Shown piece after piece: positions 8,201 to 13,652 of a stretch of DNA of 17,047 bases; position 1 is the stretch's first letter; every line of letters begins with the position of its first letter. This DNA comes from UMGS946 sp048421225 (GTDB lineage: Bacteria; Bacillota; Clostridia; Christensenellales; CAG-138): NCBI GenBank assembly GCA_048421225.1, contig DBFNRV010000035.1, positions 1 through 17,047 on the forward strand, given 5' to 3'. The notes beneath the pieces were generated by a model that was not told the DNA's origin, did not search any database, and saw only the letters and a list, made by a program, of their open reading frames with translations. A program made the translations under genes and the position numbers.

Positions 8201-8580
8201 AGCCTGGTAAACAGCCTGTCGCATTCGGCGGTAAACCCAGGCTTTCCAGCAATGCGGCCGTATACCTTAAGGTCGGGCTTATGTTCTTCCAGCGCCTTTC
8301 GGATCATCATCAGCTTCCCCTGATGCGATAAAAACACACGGTTGTCGCCTGTTTCGCGCAGCACCTTGGACGCCAGGGTTGTAAACGAAAAAACCACGGC
8401 GTCTAGCAGGCCGCTTTCAAGCGATTCGGCAAGGCGTCGCTCGCTTTCAAAGGTAAACTGTTCGGGTACAATGAGCACCGCGCGTTCACCTTTATCCAGC
8501 AGGCTGCGAATCCGGCTAAACAGCAGCGTCGTCTTGCGCGAACCAGCCCTGCCCGCAATAAATTCAAGGGGATTGGACAT
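5263..8580 (-). CDS. addB: ATP-dependent helicase/nuclease subunit B (AddB)
   Basis: This 1105-residue protein is full length for AddB, the partner of AddA in the end-processing complex that starts RecA-dependent repair of double-strand breaks. The N-terminus has the AddB Walker A region GRAGSRKT (10-17), followed by VPEQFTF (38-44). The C-terminal RecB-family nuclease shows His783, GKIDRMD (893-899), IDYK (911-914) and the QLPLY helix (932-936). The iron-sulfur cysteines are C753, C1063, C1066 and C1072, in the C...C-x2-C-x5-C arrangement of AddB, so nuclease and cluster look intact. The oddity is Arg15 where the Walker A normally has Gly just before the Lys (GSGKT becomes GSRKT). A GGAGGG lies 7 bases before the ATG. 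It follows thpR by 51 bases and is probably co-transcribed. addA, normally adjacent, is absent: the next gene downstream is an ABC transporter with its own promoter. Confidence 0.92.
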   Translation of the reverse strand: MSNPLEFIAGRAGSRKTTLLFSRIRSLLDKGERAVLIVPEQFTFESERRLAESLESGLLDAVVFSFTTLASKVLRETGDNRVFLSHQGKLMMIRKALEEHKPDLKVYGRIAGKPGFTAECDRLFTRLKRFLITPDMLRSAAEYNGAPDALSAKLCDLALLYECVEGHLASRYMDGEDIVNSLIDRMGRSGLCGAHVFVDGFEFLTEQKYRVLARLMEIAASMTVTVCVDFSGKCRDRGLFTPGYGSYERLRQLGEEQGCRISMVNMERNGKEGYSAELSHMEGELFAQPPAPYSSGGGHISVFTASGIRAEAEAVCNAIVHAAQEGVRYRDMAVIVSDMETYAPLLNRTMRRYRIPFFMDLKRPLDRHPISVLLLSALKCIVNGFSQTDVLELLKCGLLNIDRDSAEQFENHILKFGLRGTRLFEPIEAADVSTDIEHVRSSLINPLLKLRRSLSQAGSSMEKTKALYSYMCEMDVYGSLNAIVKSLREDGELELAEETAQAWDAVIELLDQLYAIMGDVRVSTRRYMAVLEEGLSAYKVGVIPTTADQVLVGDIDRTCAMAVSRLFVVGCCEGLFPKKPSEDGVINDAELAFLRSAGLPTWETSAERASGNVFGIYNALSKAKERLWLSYTASAGVNGGIPSSVIDRLRELFTIDEQTDVGGGMVPSHPQAGLAMLAKEMRRLADTGSSMESCRGLYAWFKASPKYRSAVNDMEKALFFSPYVEPFGRDMARLMYGSGMQGSATRFETFNSCPFRHFMRFGMRAYMREEFKERSADKGVFYHEALDGFMRLIIDRSIDLDALTYEDVEGLLAEVFDVLVPAHNRGVLVSSPRAEAECAVMKRTVKATAWAAVQQMKRGGFKPEKSEVTFGLGGTYPPLELRLDDGTVFLVTGKIDRMDASRNGGRYIRVIDYKTGGMAFDYGELFLGLKLQLPLYVAAIMAAGCAADIAGMYYMPVTEPKLEDVQAEEKLEELLLKAFRLSGITVNELDVIGLTDNFEGASSIIEARRNKDGVFTGRGLVPSNGMRAVVDFSKRRAIETLRDIMNGHAEAAPYSYGNNKSACDWCDYAGVCMFDAKFRGCSMRRIIKMDKAGFFDGIGGNVDNR

Positions 8581-8631
8581 TTAGAAACCCTCCGTAAGAA
8601 GCTAGTAAACGCTTAGTAAGAGCGGGGCGTA

Positions 8632-9168
8632 TTATAAAAATCTCTCCCTATGAATAACCGAGTATACCATCTCCCCGTTCAAACGCGTGCTTTCAAACAG
8701 CGTAATCGAATTCACCCGCATCGACGCGTTAAGCGGTTCATCCTTAAGCTCCGCTTCAACAAGATCGTCATGCGACACGTTCCGCCCAAGAGTAATATGC
8801 GGAACATAACCCTTGCGCTCCCTGGGAAACCCGTTGTCAGACATTGCGTACTGGAGGGATTCGTACAGGGCGTTAAGCTCGCCAAGACCGCCCTTTACTT
8901 CAACAATCGAAGTTCTCGACCCGCCTTTTTGAAAGCAGTTATATCTACCTAGGTGCAGCTCAAAGGGACGTATACCCCGCACGCTTTTCTGCACGGCGCT
9001 TACGGCCCCGTGCAGGTCCGATGTTTCCCCTATAAAATGCAGCGTAAGATGCATGTTCCGCGCCGGTACAAACCTGCCGCCGCAGCTTAGCTGCTTAAGC
9101 TCATTCTGAATCCGCACAAGCTCGGCGCGCATCTGTCCCGGCAGTTCTATGGCAACAAACAGTCGCAT
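8632..9168 (-). CDS. thpR: RNA 2',3'-cyclic phosphodiesterase (2H family)
   Basis: Read from the ATG at 9168, this is a 178-residue protein, the normal length for the ThpR/LigT family. The family hydrolyses 2',3'-cyclic phosphate ends on RNA to 2'-phosphates and was first known as 2'-5' RNA ligase. The two catalytic motifs are H40-LTL (in MHLTLHFIGE) and H124-ITL (in PHITLGR). The frame stays open upstream for 43 more codons, but AGGAGG (complement of 9174-9179) sits 5 bases before the ATG at 9168, and the MRLFVAIEL start is typical of the family. An extended -10 promoter lies just upstream. It probably forms a two-gene operon with addB. The biological substrate in bacteria is uncertain, so its link to DNA repair is only positional. 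Confidence 0.88.
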   Translation of the reverse strand: MRLFVAIELPGQMRAELVRIQNELKQLSCGGRFVPARNMHLTLHFIGETSDLHGAVSAVQKSVRGIRPFELHLGRYNCFQKGGSRTSIVEVKGGLGELNALYESLQYAMSDNGFPRERKGYVPHITLGRNVSHDDLVEAELKDEPLNASMRVNSITLFESTRLNGEMVYSVIHRERFL

Positions 9169-9189
9169 ATTAACCTCCTGTTTTTGTAC

Positions 9190-9198
9190 ATTATAACA
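9190..9198 (-). promoter_or_regulatory. Extended -10 promoter of thpR-addB
   Basis: On the minus strand the sequence reads TGTTATAAT: a perfect TATAAT (complement of 9190-9195) with the TG extension. The -35 region is poor, which is usual for extended -10 promoters. The start would fall near 9183, only about 15 bases before the thpR ATG. An inverted repeat at 9203-9221 occupies the -35 region. Confidence 0.5.
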
Positions 9199-9202
9199 TA
9201 GA

Positions 9203-9221
9203 ATGGGCCATGAATGCCCAT
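9203..9221. promoter_or_regulatory. Inverted repeat in the divergent thpR/redox-operon region
   Basis: ATGGGC (9203-9208) and GCCCAT (9216-9221) form a perfect 6-bp inverted repeat with a 7-base spacer. It overlaps the -35 region of the thpR promoter and so could be an operator. No regulator gene is nearby, and it may be chance. Confidence 0.3.
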
Positions 9222-9231
9222 GGAGGGAATC

Positions 9232-9268
9232 ATGCCGTAATGCCGATATGGTTTTATAAAGGCCGCGT
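9232..9268 (+). repeat. Composite motif, copy B (upstream of redox operon)
   Basis: ATGCCGTAA (9232-9240), TGGTTTTATAA (9249-9259) and CCGCGT (9263-9268) repeat the motif at 117-165 in the same order, with the same 3-base gap before CCGCGT. The first gap is shorter here (8 instead of 20 bases). Here the motif lies upstream of the predicted promoter at 9328-9356, whereas copy A lies downstream of its promoter, so a common transcriptional role is not obvious. Confidence 0.4.
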
Positions 9269-9327
9269 CTTAGGTTATGCATACTGGGATTCAGCATCTA
9301 TATATTGGATTCCATATAAAATTTATC

Positions 9328-9356
9328 TTTGCATATGATTCATTTTGTGCTATCAT
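9328..9356 (+). promoter_or_regulatory. Promoter of the redox operon
   Basis: TTTGCA (9328-9333) and TATCAT (9351-9356) are 17 bases apart, with a TG one base before the -10 (TGCTATCAT), an extended -10 arrangement. Transcription would begin near 9363, about 30 bases before the GTG start at 9393. Confidence 0.5.
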
Positions 9357-9392
9357 CCTTGTAATAAGAACTTTACATAGGGAGATACGCCC

Positions 9393-9698
9393 GTGAGGAT
9401 TGAAAATCATCCGATTCTGGATTTTAACAGGGGTAAACGCATCACATTTACTTATAACGGCAAGCCGATAAACGCTTATGAGGGCGAATCGATAGCGGCG
9501 GCCCTGCACGCGGCCGGTGTTATGGTTTTGGGTTACAGCCAGAACCTGCGCCGTCCCCGCGGCTTTTACTGCGCTATAGGCAACTGCTCTTCGTGCATGA
9601 TGGTTGTGGACGGTATCCCCAATGTCAAGACATGCGTTACCGAGGTCAGGGACGGCATGAAGGTTGAGCTTCAGGAAGGTAAGGGAGTAATCATATGA
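9393..9698 (+). CDS. Plant-type [2Fe-2S] protein, small subunit of a DAO-linked dehydrogenase
   Basis: This 101-residue protein has the Fer2_4 fold found at the N-terminus of sarcosine oxidase alpha and as the separate HcnA-like subunit of hydrogen cyanide synthase and D-hydroxyproline dehydrogenase. Cluster ligands are C60, C65, C68 and C81 (C-x4-C-x2-C-x12-C). The start is GTG, preceded by GGGAG about 9 bases upstream. Its stop overlaps the next ATG by 4 bases (ATGA), which indicates translational coupling to the FAD/NAD subunit. It would carry electrons within the complex encoded by 9393-12767. It has no membrane segment or signal peptide, so it is cytoplasmic. The family assignment is firm; the enzyme's substrate is not known. 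Confidence 0.85.
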   Translation: MRIENHPILDFNRGKRITFTYNGKPINAYEGESIAAALHAAGVMVLGYSQNLRRPRGFYCAIGNCSSCMMVVDGIPNVKTCVTEVRDGMKVELQEGKGVII

Positions 9699-10777
9699 AG
9701 GAATGTGAACTTCTCATCGTCGGAGGAGGCCCCGCCGGCCTGTGTTCAGCGATAAACGCCGCAAGGGCGGGCGCGAACGTGACGCTTTTAGAGCGCAACC
9801 CCCGCCTTGGCGGACAGCTGGTAAAGCAGACGCATATGTTTTTTGGCGCAAAGGAGCAGTACGCGTCCACGCGGGGCGTGGATATCGCCCCTATTCTCGT
9901 TGATTCGCTTAACGCATATAAGAACCGCGTTGAGATAATGACTGACACCGTATGTACCGGAATTTATGAAGACGGCGTGGTTACCGCCCTATATAAAGAG
10001 GAGCGCTATATCAAGCTGAAGCCAAAGGCGATAATAATTGCCGCCGGCGCGTCGGAAAAAAACCTGGCCTTTATAAATAACGACCTTCCCGGAATATATG
10101 GGGCGGGCGCGGTGCAGACGCTTATGAACGTATACGGGGTGGTTCCTGGCAAGCGCGTGGTTATGCTGGGCGCCGGCAACATCGGACTTATCGTAAGCTA
10201 TCAGCTCATGCAGGCGGGCGTAGAGGTAAAGTGCATTCTTGACGCCGCGCAAAAAATTGGCGGCTACCTTGTACATGCTTCAAAGATAGCCAGGATGGGC
10301 GTACCCATCCTTACAGGGCACACGGTCAGGCGGGCCATGGGCAATGATTGCCTTGAAGCGGTTGAAGCGGTAAAGCTGGACGAACGCTTTAATGAGATCC
10401 CTGGCTCCGAGTTCGTAATCAATGCCGACACCCTGTGTGTTTCCATAGGTCTTACGCCGCTGTGCGAGCTGATTTCCATGGCGGGGGCCAAGATGAAGTA
10501 CGTTCCCGCTCTTGGCGGCATGGTGCCTGTAAGGAACGCCGAGTATGAGACCACCGTTGAAAACCTGTTCGTGGCGGGCGACTCGTCCGGGGTTGAGGAG
10601 GCCTCCGCCGCTATGGTCGAGGGCTATATAGCGGGTCTTTGCGCCGCCTCCAAGCTTGGTTTGCGAATCAATGGCCATGATGAAGCCATTAAAGAATACA
10701 GGCGCCAACTTGATTCGCTGCGTTCGGGCCCTGCCGGCGAGCATATAAAAAGGGGAATAGAAAAGGTGGCGCTATAA
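9695..10777 (+). CDS. FAD/NAD-dependent oxidoreductase subunit (HcnB / PDH alpha-like)
   Basis: This 360-residue protein has two nucleotide-binding folds. The N-terminal FAD site is GGGPAG (10-15) with Glu33 at the end of the second strand; the second Rossmann motif is GAGNIG (159-164); the C-terminal FAD motif is VENLFVAGD (288-296). No CxxC redox pair is present, so it is not a thioredoxin or glutathione reductase. It matches the alpha subunits of heteromeric amine and amino acid dehydrogenases (HcnB, OoxA/NoxA, archaeal PDH alpha). In many relatives a [2Fe-2S] domain precedes it and a BFD domain follows it; here both are separate proteins (9393-9698 and 11351-11626). The start overlaps the preceding stop by 4 bases. 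The predicted role is to exchange electrons between the complex and NAD(P). The 79-base gap that follows holds a GCGGC/GCCGC hairpin (10824-10838). Confidence 0.85.
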   Translation: MKECELLIVGGGPAGLCSAINAARAGANVTLLERNPRLGGQLVKQTHMFFGAKEQYASTRGVDIAPILVDSLNAYKNRVEIMTDTVCTGIYEDGVVTALYKEERYIKLKPKAIIIAAGASEKNLAFINNDLPGIYGAGAVQTLMNVYGVVPGKRVVMLGAGNIGLIVSYQLMQAGVEVKCILDAAQKIGGYLVHASKIARMGVPILTGHTVRRAMGNDCLEAVEAVKLDERFNEIPGSEFVINADTLCVSIGLTPLCELISMAGAKMKYVPALGGMVPVRNAEYETTVENLFVAGDSSGVEEASAAMVEGYIAGLCAASKLGLRINGHDEAIKEYRRQLDSLRSGPAGEHIKRGIEKVAL

Positions 10778-10856
10778 AGCTGTAAAAGGGCTGTAACAAT
10801 CTTATTTTGAATAATTAAACTATGCGGCGTTTTGCCGCTGCGCACAGGAGACCGAT

Positions 10857-11345
10857 ATGTTTGAACAAACTGGCGTACCCAGCGCCGAAATGATAATGAA
10901 AAAATTTCCGGCGATCGAACGCATAAACAGGGGCAAGGTTGCCGTGGTTGAGTGTTATAAACGAATCCCGTGCAACCCTTGCCAAACCGCGTGCAAATTC
11001 GGCGCCATCGAAGTTGGAAACGATATAAATAATATCCCAGAGCTTGACGCTGAAGCTTGCACCGGCTGCGGCCTGTGTGTAAGCCGCTGTCCAGGCCTGG
11101 CTATCATGATAGTTGACGGAAGCATTGACCCGCAAACCGTTGATATACAAATACCGTACGAGTTTTTACCCCTTCCCAAAAAGGGCGAAACGGTTCGCGC
11201 GCTCGACCGTGCGGGAGCTTTTGTATGCTTGGCGACGGTGGTGGACGTTAAAAATCCGGCGGCTTTTGACAGAACGCCGGTCATATGCATACGGGTTTTG
11301 CGCGAGCATATGTACAGCGTGCGCAATATAGCATTGGAGGCGTGA
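10857..11345 (+). CDS. Ferredoxin-like protein with two [4Fe-4S] motifs
   Basis: This 162-residue protein carries two cysteine groups: C33, C39, C42, C46 (C-x5-C-x2-C-x3-C) and C68, C71, C74, C78 followed by Pro (a classical CxxCxxCxxxCP). This is enough for two [4Fe-4S] clusters. The C-terminal half (about 95-162) has no cysteine ligand pattern and looks like a small beta-rich domain of unknown role. AGGAG lies just upstream of the ATG. It sits between the FAD/NAD subunit and the BFD-like protein and is predicted to be an electron-transfer subunit, comparable in role to the ferredoxin-like subunits of Thermococcus proline dehydrogenase complexes. HcnABC-type enzymes lack it. Its presence suggests that ferredoxin-level electrons may enter or leave the complex, which is an inference. 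Confidence 0.8.
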   Translation: MFEQTGVPSAEMIMKKFPAIERINRGKVAVVECYKRIPCNPCQTACKFGAIEVGNDINNIPELDAEACTGCGLCVSRCPGLAIMIVDGSIDPQTVDIQIPYEFLPLPKKGETVRALDRAGAFVCLATVVDVKNPAAFDRTPVICIRVLREHMYSVRNIALEA

Positions 11346-11350
11346 AGGAT

Positions 11351-11626
11351 ATGGATGAAACCATCATTTGCAGATGCTCCGACGTTACGCTAGAGCGCGT
11401 GCGTGAGCTGATTTCCCAGGGTTATACTTCCATGGACGAGATAAAGCGGATAACGCGGCTTGGCATGGGCCCCTGTCAGGGGAAAACCTGCTCCCTGCTC
11501 GTTATGCGCGAAATAGCTGCGATAACAGGAGCCGGGATCGATGAGCAGGACCCCCAGACAGTGCGTCCGCCCGCTGCCGGCATACGTTTGGAGCTTATAG
11601 CAAGGGAGGCTGAAAACCATGCGTAA
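11351..11626 (+). CDS. BFD-like [2Fe-2S]-binding protein
   Basis: Read from the ATG at 11351, this is a 91-residue protein. It has the BFD (bacterioferritin-associated ferredoxin-like) cluster pattern C7-x-C9 and C42-x4-C47, in CRCSDVT and GPCQGKTC. The frame is open further upstream (to 11285) but overlaps the previous gene; GGAGG at 11336-11340 and the typical MDETIICRCS start support 11351. In larger relatives the same domain forms the C-terminal part of the alpha subunit, so this is a stand-alone version. It starts 5 bases after the preceding stop and overlaps the next gene by 8 bases, so it is certainly part of the operon. The role is electron transfer between the flavin subunits. Confidence 0.82.
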   Translation: MDETIICRCSDVTLERVRELISQGYTSMDEIKRITRLGMGPCQGKTCSLLVMREIAAITGAGIDEQDPQTVRPPAAGIRLELIAREAENHA

Positions 11627-12767
11627 GAGCGCTGAGGTGATTATCATCGGCGGGGGAATCTCCGGCTGTTCCATCGCCTATAACCTGGCTAAAAAGGGCG
11701 TGAAGGATATCGTCGTTTTGGAAAAGCGGTTCGTATGCGGCGGTTCCACCGGAGCATGCGGCGCGGGGGTGCGCATGCAGTGGGGCACCGAAATGAATTG
11801 CCGCTTTTCAAAATTCAGCATAGAATTGTATCAAAAGGCGAATGAAACGCTAGAATACGATGGGGATATCGAATTCAGGCAGTCAGGCTACCTGCTTATC
11901 TCAGATGATGAGCGGGAGCTGGCACAATTTGAAAAAAATATTGAGGTTCAGCATGAGTGCGGCATACCTTCGCGCATGGTCACGCTGAAGGAGGCGAAGG
12001 AGCTTGTACCCCACCTCAACACCGACATACTAAAAGGCGCAGCATTCTGCGAGAAGGACGGCTTTTTAAACCCGTTTTTGACTACCGACGCGTTTTACAG
12101 GGCCGCGCGACGCATGGGCGTTGAATTCCATACCCATACGACCGTAACGGATATAGCGCTTGAAAGTGGACGTATAGCCGGAGTTTTTACCGACAAGGGG
12201 TTTATAGCGTCAAACTGCGTAGTAAACGCGGCAGGCGGATTTTCAAGGGAAATAGCGGCTATGGCCGGAGTAGTCCTGCCGGCATACAAGGAGCGGCATC
12301 AGATACTGGTAACAGAGCCTGTGGAGCCAATGCAGGGGCCGATGGTAATGTCGTTTGGCATGAACCTGTATGTGCAGCAGTCGCCGCACGGTTCGTTCAT
12401 AATGGGACGCGGCGACGAGGGGGAACCCAGGGATGGCCGCGTAACGTCGTCGTGGCAGTTCCTTGACGAGATGGCGGCTACCGTCTGCAGGGTGCTGCCT
12501 CCTATAGGCAGGCTGAGGCTGGTGCGCCAGTGGGCGGGCCTGTACAACATAACTCCCGACAGGCAGCCTATCTACGAAAAATCCGATGAGGTCAACGGGT
12601 TTTATATGGCGGCGGGATTCTCAGGGCACGGCTTTATGTTCGGCCCCATGACAGGGGTTGTGATGAGCGAGCTAATCCTTGGCGAGGAGCCCACCGTTGA
12701 CATAAGCAAGCTGTCGCTTAAGCGTTTCGAGCGCGGCGAAATGATGTTTGAGCCTTCGGTCGTTTAA
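11619..12767 (+). CDS. DAO-family FAD-dependent dehydrogenase, catalytic subunit
   Basis: This 382-residue protein belongs to the D-amino acid oxidase/sarcosine oxidase-beta superfamily. The N-terminal FAD fold is IIIGGGISG (8-16) with Glu36 at the end of strand two; a glycine-rich VNAAGGFS lies mid-protein, and GFSGHGFMFGP near the C-terminus is the family's FAD-closing motif. It should oxidise a C-N (amine or amino acid) bond and pass electrons to the Fe-S and FAD/NAD subunits encoded just upstream, rather than to oxygen. Relatives include HcnC, OoxB/NoxB, sarcosine oxidase beta and archaeal proline dehydrogenase beta. GGGAGG precedes the ATG, which overlaps the upstream stop. The substrate cannot be read from sequence: no racemase, transporter or downstream catabolic gene is adjacent. 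Confidence 0.85.
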   Translation: MRKSAEVIIIGGGISGCSIAYNLAKKGVKDIVVLEKRFVCGGSTGACGAGVRMQWGTEMNCRFSKFSIELYQKANETLEYDGDIEFRQSGYLLISDDERELAQFEKNIEVQHECGIPSRMVTLKEAKELVPHLNTDILKGAAFCEKDGFLNPFLTTDAFYRAARRMGVEFHTHTTVTDIALESGRIAGVFTDKGFIASNCVVNAAGGFSREIAAMAGVVLPAYKERHQILVTEPVEPMQGPMVMSFGMNLYVQQSPHGSFIMGRGDEGEPRDGRVTSSWQFLDEMAATVCRVLPPIGRLRLVRQWAGLYNITPDRQPIYEKSDEVNGFYMAAGFSGHGFMFGPMTGVVMSELILGEEPTVDISKLSLKRFERGEMMFEPSVV

Positions 12768-12781
12768 TCGGTTTTGTAAGC

Positions 12782-12862
12782 TAAATACCGGCCGATGGAT
12801 AAGCTGTAAGTAGCGGCCCCGCATTTTTAAACCGTGCGGGGCCGCTACGCTTGAGGTATTTA
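12782..12862 (+). terminator. Large nested hairpin after the redox operon
   Basis: A 14-bp perfect GC-rich stem (12810-12823 with 12835-12848, 11-nt loop) is enclosed by AAGC/GCTT (12801-12804 and 12849-12852) and an outer 8-bp stem TAAATACC/GGTATTTA (12782-12789 and 12855-12862). It starts 14 bases after the operon's stop codon. No T-tract follows on either strand, so it is not a textbook intrinsic terminator; it may end transcription, protect the mRNA 3' end, or be a small palindromic repeat element. Confidence 0.55.
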
Positions 12863-12929
12863 CGATTGGGTTCACGGTCAGGGGCGGCAAGCAGCCCCCC
12901 CGCGGCGTCTGCAAAACGTATCCTCCCGT

Positions 12930-12957
12930 TTGTTTTTGATTTTGTTTTAAGTATAAT
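12930..12957 (+). promoter_or_regulatory. Promoter of the HD-domain gene
   Basis: TTGTTT (12930-12935) and a perfect TATAAT (12952-12957) are 16 bases apart. Transcription would begin near 12964, leaving about 30 bases before the ATG at 12993. The -35 box matches consensus at only 3 of 6 positions, but the region is very AT-rich. Confidence 0.5.
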
Positions 12958-12992
12958 TAGTGTAGGAAAAATCATGTTATAGGGGGGCCGAT

Positions 12993-13461
12993 ATGGAAAA
13001 TCGAATCGAAGTTTTAAGGGAATATATCGATGGAACATTGCTGAATATGACGGATGCTTTTGAACGACGCTGTGCCTACATCCATTTTGTATGGCGTTTC
13101 CCAAGCATGCGCGATGATTGCGCTTAGGCGCGGCCAAAATGTTGAATTAGCAACGATTGCGGGAATGCTGCATGATTTTTATACTTATAAGTTCATGGAT
13201 GATAAAAACCATGCCGAAAAAGGCGCTTTGCTAGCAAGGGAAGTGCTAAATGATTTGAAGTTAACCAATGATGATGAAACCGATTTAATCTGCTCGGCTA
13301 TATGTAACCATAGTTCAAAGGAGAGTCATCATTCAGCCTTTGACGAGGTGCTAATCGACGCGGATGTTTTACAGCATTGTCTGTATAATGTCACAAAACC
13401 TATAATGGAACATGAAGAATCGCGGTTTAAACGGTTAATTCATGAATTCAGTCTTGACTAA
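12993..13461 (+). pseudogene. HD-domain phosphohydrolase-like gene with a one-base frameshift
   Basis: An ATG at 12993, preceded by a GGGGGG ribosome site and a promoter, opens a frame that reads MENRIEVLREYIDG...RRCAYIH and then hits a stop near 13126. The continuation, LYGVSQACAMIA...MLHDFYTYK...ICNHSS...IDADVLQH, is in the next frame and runs to 13461. Removing one T from the TTTT at 13085-13088 joins them into a 155-residue HD-domain protein (RRCAYIHLYGVSQ). The join restores the first metal-binding His, with the HD pair in MLHDFY and later His/Asp residues. A protein started at the internal ATG (13054) would lack that His. HD proteins are metal-dependent phosphohydrolases; the substrate is unknown. 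The gene looks more AT-rich than its neighbours, hinting at a different origin. The shift may be a real lesion or a read error in the T-run. Confidence 0.75.
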
Positions 13462-13514
13462 ATACATTATTATAACCGTTTCCAACGGGATTTAGAACGT
13501 ATCAAAGCTCAAAC

Positions 13515-13540
13515 GGCGCGATGCGTTTAAGCATCCCGCC
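13515..13540 (+). terminator. Hairpin after the HD-domain gene
   Basis: GGCG (13515-13518) and GATGC (13520-13524) pair with GCATC (13531-13535) and CGCC (13537-13540), with one C-C mismatch and a 6-nt loop. It lies about 55 bases after the HD gene stop, between convergent genes. No T-tract follows. Confidence 0.35.
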
Positions 13541-13604
13541 ACAACGTCTTACTAGCCCTATTCCACCCTGAGGACGGGGCGCCGGGTATTTTAAAACCGC
13601 GTTA

Positions 13605-13629
13605 GAGGGCCTTCTTCTATCGGGCCCTC
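13605..13629 (-). terminator. Hairpin after glmS
   Basis: GAGGGCC (13605-13611) pairs perfectly with GGCCCTC (13623-13629) around an 11-nt loop. It begins 24 bases beyond the glmS stop on the minus strand. The T-rich bases come about 8-10 bases later rather than directly after the stem, so this is a moderate call. Confidence 0.45.
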
Positions 13630-13652
13630 CATCGTGGCTACATGGGCGCCTT

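Noticed and set aside
9169..9297. Longer start for thpR at 9297
   Set aside because: The extra 43 residues cross the promoter and ribosome site and are not part of the 2H family fold.
13054..13461. Intact 135-residue HD protein from the ATG at 13054
   Set aside because: It lacks a ribosome site and the first metal-binding His; the upstream frame with promoter and ribosome site joins it after one base is removed.
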